DNA from: Saprospiraceae bacterium
Lineage (GTDB): Bacteria > Bacteroidota > Bacteroidia > Chitinophagales > Saprospiraceae
Assembly (NCBI GenBank): GCA_020852155.1
Contig: JADZBJ010000360.1
Location: 1 to 18,393 of the forward strand
Length of the DNA: 18,393 nt
Direction of reading: 5' to 3'
Position 1 is the stretch's first letter; each line of letters opens with the position of its first letter. The translations under genes were made by a program, and so were the position numbers. The notes beneath the pieces are model-generated. The model ran no database searches. It was not told the origin of the DNA and saw nothing but the letters and a program-made list of their open reading frames with translations. Below, piece by piece: positions 14,774 through 18,393 of the stretch.

Positions 14774-15416
14774 GCGGCAACATGGCTTCCCAACGCATGG
14801 GCACGCGCTGAACGGGATGTTCGAGCGCCATGCTGATGCAATGTAGCCCGATAGAAGCGTCTGCCAGCGGCGTCGGAGCGCCGTATTTCACGTCGCCCAG
14901 GATAGAACAGCCCATCGCCGACAACTGCGCCCGTATCTGGTGCGGTCGGCCCGTGACGGGTTCTACTTCGAGCCAGATCAGCCCTTTTTCCTGCCCCAAC
15001 ACGCGATAACGGGTGATGCTTTCCTTTGCGTCAGCCTTCGGGCGCAAATAGGCCGTCACGACGTTCCGTTTTTCATCTTTAAAAAGGTAATGCACCAATT
15101 CGCCTTCCGTTTGAGCGGGCATTTTCAGGACTAACGCGAGGTATTTTTTTTCGACTTTTTTTTCTCTGAAAAGAGTAGTCAGCCGCCCCAGGGCTTTGTC
15201 TGTTCGCGCCATCAATACAGCGCCACTGACGGGTCGGTCAATTCGGTGCGCCGGGTGCAAAAACACCGCGCCAGGCTTGTTGTACTTTTCTTTGAGGTAC
15301 TCCTTGCCCCAGTCAATCAGGGTGGCGTCGCCGGTTTTATCGCCCTGCACCAGCCAGCCGGCAGGCTTGTTTAAAATCAATAGATGATTATCTTCGTAAA
15401 TGATACCGGGCTGCAC
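14724..15416 (-). CDS. RluA-family RNA pseudouridine synthase
   Basis: Members convert specific uridines in ribosomal or transfer RNA to pseudouridine. From the GTG at 15416 the protein has 230 residues, the size of short RluA-type synthases. GIIYEDNHLLILNKPAGW begins the catalytic fold, HPAHRIDRPVSGAVL carries the catalytic Asp60, and GRPHQIRAQLSAMG with ILGDVKYG forms the C-terminal signature. There is no S4 domain. The open frame extends to an ATG at 15632, but those 72 codons cross the 76-bp repeats, whose length is not a multiple of three, and give low-complexity peptide, so GTG is preferred though not certain. A GC-rich hairpin (15425-15438) sits 8 nt before the GTG. It follows rel on the same strand and overlaps the M16 gene tail-to-tail by 50 bp. 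Confidence 0.88.
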   Translation of the reverse strand: MQPGIIYEDNHLLILNKPAGWLVQGDKTGDATLIDWGKEYLKEKYNKPGAVFLHPAHRIDRPVSGAVLMARTDKALGRLTTLFREKKVEKKYLALVLKMPAQTEGELVHYLFKDEKRNVVTAYLRPKADAKESITRYRVLGQEKGLIWLEVEPVTGRPHQIRAQLSAMGCSILGDVKYGAPTPLADASIGLHCISMALEHPVQRVPMRWEAMLPPTAWWRADKSMWQSFP

Positions 15417-15424
15417 GTTGGAGG

Positions 15425-15601
15425 GGCGCTGGCGCGCCGTTTGATGTGGTTTGAAATAGTTTGATGTGGTTTGAATGCTCGCTGACGCTCGCGTTGGAAT
15501 GGCGCTGGCGCGCCGTTTGATGTGGTTTGAAATAGTTTGATGTGGTTTGAATGCTCGCTGACGCTCGCGTTTGATGTGGTTTGAAATAGTTTGATGTAAT
15601 T
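15425..15601. repeat. Modular GC-word repeat block R2 with 76-bp tandem unit
   Basis: A 76-bp unit (15425-15500) is followed at 15501 by a second copy that matches through about 15570, then by extra linker words to 15601. On the minus strand the unit consists of GCGAGCGTCAGCGAGC and GGCGCGCCAGCGCC (hairpin, loop GCCA) joined by linkers ending in TCAAAC, the same vocabulary as block R1. It fills the gap between the rel stop and the pseudouridine synthase. Two reading frames happen to be open across it, giving HQTISNHIK-like peptides, but the frame changes at each 76-bp step, which argues against coding. Confidence 0.85.
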
Positions 15602-17869
15602 TTATTCCAGGCGCGCCACACTTGACACCCATTCCAGTTCTTTGAGGGAGCGCATGGCGACGTTCAGTTGATCCAGGTTGGCGACAATCAGGCCGATACG
15701 GCCCTCGAAAAAGCCGTCTTCTCCGGAAATGGAGAATGAACGAATATTGAGGCCCAGCATGGCCAGGCGGTCGGTCAGGGCATTGATGACGCCGGGGCCA
15801 GTATCCACACCCATGACAATGATATCCGCGACGAAATTGGTCTGCACGGTATTGCCCCAGGAAGCCTTCATCACACGATGACTGTAGGCCGTCAGCAGGT
15901 TTTGAGCGTTAGGGCAGGTCGAGCGGTGTATTTTGGTAATATTGCTGGTATTGGTGTACGCAAAAATGGTATCGCCGGGCATCGGATTACAGCACGTCGC
16001 CATGGAATACTGAAACAAGCGACCAGGCTGGTCATTAATGATAATGTCCAGTTTTTGTGAACTGCCCTTTCTGTCCACCGGCGTAAACACCTCGGTTAAA
16101 TCTACTTCCGGCCTCACCTGTTTATCCGTCACCTCGACTAATTTAGGGCCGTCGGCCCTGAATTTTTTCAGTTCTTTCAAATCAACCTGCTCATGCGCGA
16201 CGGCGCTGAGAAACTCCAGGTGATTGGGGAACTTGAAATATTTTACCAGCATTTCCAGGTTGTCTTCAACCGTTACCTTGAATGCATTGAGTTTTCGTTG
16301 CAGGATTTCCTTACCGTATTCCGCTTGCTTGACCTGTTCCTCCTTGAGTGCGGCGCGGATACGGTTGCGGGCTTTGGTCGTGATAACAAACTTGAGCCAG
16401 CCATCGGCGGGTTTCTGGTTTTTATTGCGAATGACCTCCACCTGATCGCCGCTTTGAAGGACGTGACTGATGGGCACCAGTTTGTTATTCACCTTGACGG
16501 CCTGGCAGGTTTTGCCCAGATCGGAGTGTATGGAAAATGCAAAATCCAGTGCCGTGGCGCCCTTGGGCAGGATGCGCATTTCGCCACTGGGTGTAAAAAC
16601 GTGGACTTCCTCGGTAAAGAAATTGCCCTGAATTTCATTCAAAAAATCCACGGCATTGCCGGCCATGCTGTTTTCTAACGAGTCGCGTACCTGCGAGAGC
16701 CAGTTTTCAAAAACATCGTGTTTGAGTTTGCTGATGCTTTTGATGCCCTTGTATTTCCAGTGGGCGGCAAATCCGCGCTCGGCGATATCGTCCATGCGTT
16801 CGGAGCGAATTTGCACTTCGACAAAGCGGCCTTCGGGGCCGATCACGGTGGTGTGCAGCGATTCATAGCCATTGGATTTGGGCAGACTGATCCAGTCCTT
16901 GACCCTTTCCGGAATAGGCATGAAATGATCGGTAACAAACGTATAAGCTTTCCAGCAGGCGCTTTTCTCTTCCTCGGGCGGTACATCCAGTATGATACGA
17001 ATGGCGAACAGGTCAAAAATGTCTTCAAAAGCCACCTGTTTCTGGCGAATTTTATTCCAGATGGAATAAATACTCTTCGGGCGGCCGATTACTTTTCCCT
17101 TGATACCCACCGAATCCATCCAGGCGCTGATGGGTTCACAAAATTCTTCAATGTACAGTTCCCTGTTTCGTTTGGTGTCCGACAGTTTTTCAGCGATGTC
17201 TTTGTATTCGACCGGATGGGTAATTTTCAGGCAGGCATCCTGAAATTCGGTTTTGATTTTGTATAATCCGAGCCTGTGCGCCAGCGGTGTATAAATGGAA
17301 CTGGTTTCAGCCGCAATTTTCAGCTGCTTGTGCGGCGGCATACTCTTGATGGTGCGCAGGTTTTGCAGTCGGTCGGCCATTTTAATCAGGACTACCCGCA
17401 CGTCAGACACCATAGCGCGCAATACCTTGCTGATATTTTCCGCTTGCGGGCTTTCACTCTCGTGCAAACTGTCGAGTTTCGTCAGGCCATCCACGATCAT
17501 GCTAACTTGTGTGCCAAACTGCGCCCTGACTTCGGCCAGTGTGACGTCGGTATCTTCCACCACATCGTGCAACAGGGCACAAACGATGGCTGTCGGGCCA
17601 AGTCCGATTTCCTGAACACATATATTGGCCACTTCGATAGGATGGAGGATATAAGGATCGCCCGATTTACGGCGCTGTGTCTTGTGCGCTTCGGCGGCCA
17701 GTTCAAAGGCCTGTCGAATGGCCTTATGGTCGGCTGGCTCCAGCGTCGTTTTGACGCTGTTCAGCAGTTGGCGATAGGCAGCACGGATGATTGCCCGATC
17801 CTTTTCCGAACCGGGAATATTTTCTTCGTGAGAAAAATCGTTGTGGAATGAGTCTTTTGCTACGGACAT
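15602..17869 (-). CDS. rel: RelA/SpoT family (p)ppGpp synthetase/hydrolase
   Basis: The 755-residue protein has the full long-form layout. The HD hydrolase domain covers about 45-200 (HP at 76-77, the HD pair 101-102 in LLHDVVEDT, KMADRLQN 163-170). The synthetase covers about 260-375 (GRPKSIYSIWNKI; NGYESLHT, 333-340; catalytic Glu351 in EVQIRSERMD). The TGS domain lies at about 421-482 (VHVFTPSGE), followed by helical and zinc-finger regions with Cys626, Cys627, His648 and Cys652, and an ACT domain at about 680-755. The intact HD motif suggests it can both make and degrade the alarmone (p)ppGpp, as single Rel enzymes of Bacteroidota do, linking amino-acid starvation to growth control. A TATTTTTG -7 box lies 23 nt before the ATG. 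The pseudouridine synthase follows downstream after repeat block R2. Confidence 0.96.
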   Translation of the reverse strand: MSVAKDSFHNDFSHEENIPGSEKDRAIIRAAYRQLLNSVKTTLEPADHKAIRQAFELAAEAHKTQRRKSGDPYILHPIEVANICVQEIGLGPTAIVCALLHDVVEDTDVTLAEVRAQFGTQVSMIVDGLTKLDSLHESESPQAENISKVLRAMVSDVRVVLIKMADRLQNLRTIKSMPPHKQLKIAAETSSIYTPLAHRLGLYKIKTEFQDACLKITHPVEYKDIAEKLSDTKRNRELYIEEFCEPISAWMDSVGIKGKVIGRPKSIYSIWNKIRQKQVAFEDIFDLFAIRIILDVPPEEEKSACWKAYTFVTDHFMPIPERVKDWISLPKSNGYESLHTTVIGPEGRFVEVQIRSERMDDIAERGFAAHWKYKGIKSISKLKHDVFENWLSQVRDSLENSMAGNAVDFLNEIQGNFFTEEVHVFTPSGEMRILPKGATALDFAFSIHSDLGKTCQAVKVNNKLVPISHVLQSGDQVEVIRNKNQKPADGWLKFVITTKARNRIRAALKEEQVKQAEYGKEILQRKLNAFKVTVEDNLEMLVKYFKFPNHLEFLSAVAHEQVDLKELKKFRADGPKLVEVTDKQVRPEVDLTEVFTPVDRKGSSQKLDIIINDQPGRLFQYSMATCCNPMPGDTIFAYTNTSNITKIHRSTCPNAQNLLTAYSHRVMKASWGNTVQTNFVADIIVMGVDTGPGVINALTDRLAMLGLNIRSFSISGEDGFFEGRIGLIVANLDQLNVAMRSLKELEWVSSVARLE

Positions 17870-17891
17870 GGTCTACCTCTGCTGCTTTCGA

Positions 17892-17899
17892 CAAAAATA
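17892..17899 (-). promoter_or_regulatory. Candidate -7 box for rel
   Basis: The minus strand reads TATTTTTG, an exact TAnnTTTG match, 22 nt before the rel ATG. A TTTG lies only 13 nt further upstream (17913-17916), shorter than the usual 19-nt spacing. The gap 17870-18077 shows no gene; a short palindrome around the next gene's stop (CCGCTTAGCGG, 18074-18084) might end transcription. Confidence 0.35.
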
Positions 17900-18077
17900 A
17901 AGCTCATTCGGGCAAACGACAGTAATTTTTTTAAATCAGCACCGGCAAGCGTGAATCAGCGGAAAAACGATGTTGTTTTCAGGAAAAAATGCCGGAGCGG
18001 GTTTCAGTCTGAAACACAGGGAAGGATAGCGGCAAAAGATGCCTTTTTGAGCCAGTGAGGGAATTTTAAACAACCGC

Positions 18078-18393
18078 TTAGCGGCCCAGACGGCCCGTCA
18101 TTCGCCACCAACGCATTTGAAGTACGCCCAGAATACCCTCGCGCACGATGCGGAGCGACATTTTGGAAACGCCCAACTCGCGATCTTTGAAGGTGATCGG
18201 AATTTCCTGAATTTTGAAACCCAGACACCACGCCGTGTATTTCATTTCAATCTGAAATGCGTAACCAACAAAGTGAATCCGGTCAAGGTGCATGGTTTCC
18301 AGCACTTTTCGGCGATAGCACACAAATCCGGCGGTCGGGTCTTTAACAGGCATCCCAAGAATGGCCTGAGTCTAAATAGAGCCGCCACGCGAG
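18078..18393 (-). pseudogene. C-terminal part of polyprenol-phosphate mannosyltransferase-like GT2, with in-frame amber codon
   Basis: The last 91 residues (from Met at 18353) match the C-terminal half of the catalytic domain of dolichol/polyprenol-phosphate mannosyltransferases: MPVKDPTAGFVCYRR, then HFVGYAFQIEMKYTAW, and FKIQEIPITFKDRELGVSKM. The enzyme family loads a sugar onto polyprenyl phosphate at the inner membrane. Reading upstream in the same frame gives SRGGSI, a TAG stop (18372-18374), then TQAILG; related proteins usually have an aromatic residue, often Tyr, where the stop is. Homology thus continues across the stop to the window edge. Either the gene is broken, or the base is a sequencing or assembly error near the edge, or the fragment restarts at the internal ATG. 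The first part of the gene lies outside the window. Confidence 0.6.

Noticed and set aside
15417..15632. 72-residue N-terminal extension of the pseudouridine synthase
   Set aside because: It is encoded by 76-bp repeats that shift frame at each copy and gives low-complexity HQTISNHIK-like sequence; family homology begins at the GTG at 15416.
1..18393. tRNA, rRNA or riboswitch genes
   Set aside because: I saw no cloverleaf, rRNA-like or known riboswitch core in any gap; a covariance-model scan would settle this.

Overview
The window looks like a chromosomal piece of a Bacteroidota genome, probably from the Saprospiria group. The phylum call rests on four things seen here: an outer-membrane protein with PD40 propeller, carboxypeptidase-regulatory and OmpA domains; a lipoprotein-type dipeptidyl peptidase III; start codons without clear Shine-Dalgarno sequences; and several upstream boxes matching the Bacteroidota -7 consensus TAnnTTTG. 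The class-level guess is an inference from general resemblance and was not tested.

Layout. 1-242 is AT-rich and holds a terminator-like hairpin. 243-1874 (+) is the PD40/OmpA envelope protein. 1935-2846 (-) is a seven-bladed WD40 propeller. 3119-5530 (+) is a three-gene surface-polysaccharide module: a small degenerate receiver protein, a degenerate receiver fused to a polyprenyl-phosphate sugar-1-phosphate transferase, and a family 2 glycosyltransferase. 5709-9018 (-) carries two peptidases, an M49 dipeptidyl peptidase III lipoprotein and an M29 aminopeptidase. 9286-12566 (+) carries urocanate hydratase (hutU) and the glycine-cleavage T protein (gcvT). 12791-13294 (-) is an unrecognised membrane-anchored protein. 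13529-14773 (+) is an M16 zinc peptidase that overlaps tail-to-tail with an RluA-type pseudouridine synthase (14724-15416, -). 15602-17869 (-) is a full-length RelA/SpoT alarmone enzyme. 18078-18393 (-) is the C-terminal part of a polyprenol-phosphate mannosyltransferase-like gene with an in-frame amber codon near the window edge.

The genes are mostly housekeeping or catabolic: peptide breakdown (M29, M49, M16), histidine and glycine catabolism (hutU, gcvT), stringent response (rel), and envelope glycan assembly. No phage, defence or secretion island is visible.

The least ordinary content is in the gaps. Three unrelated families of repetitive DNA fill five intergenic spaces. (i) Two related elements of 162 and about 97 bp have GTAAC-ended terminal inverted repeats and 8-bp flanking direct repeats, which looks like a miniature IS66-type non-autonomous transposon. 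(ii) A modular 'word' repeat of GC-rich blocks joined by TCAAAC-ending linkers lies at 6815-6935 and 15425-15601, and includes a 76-bp tandem duplication. (iii) A 39-bp tandem hairpin array at 12561-12790 has five forward copies and one inverted copy; it supplies the stop codon of gcvT. The other point of interest is that two adjacent polysaccharide genes both carry receiver folds that appear to have lost their phosphorylation residues, and both start codons sit just downstream of an identical 13-nt leader word.
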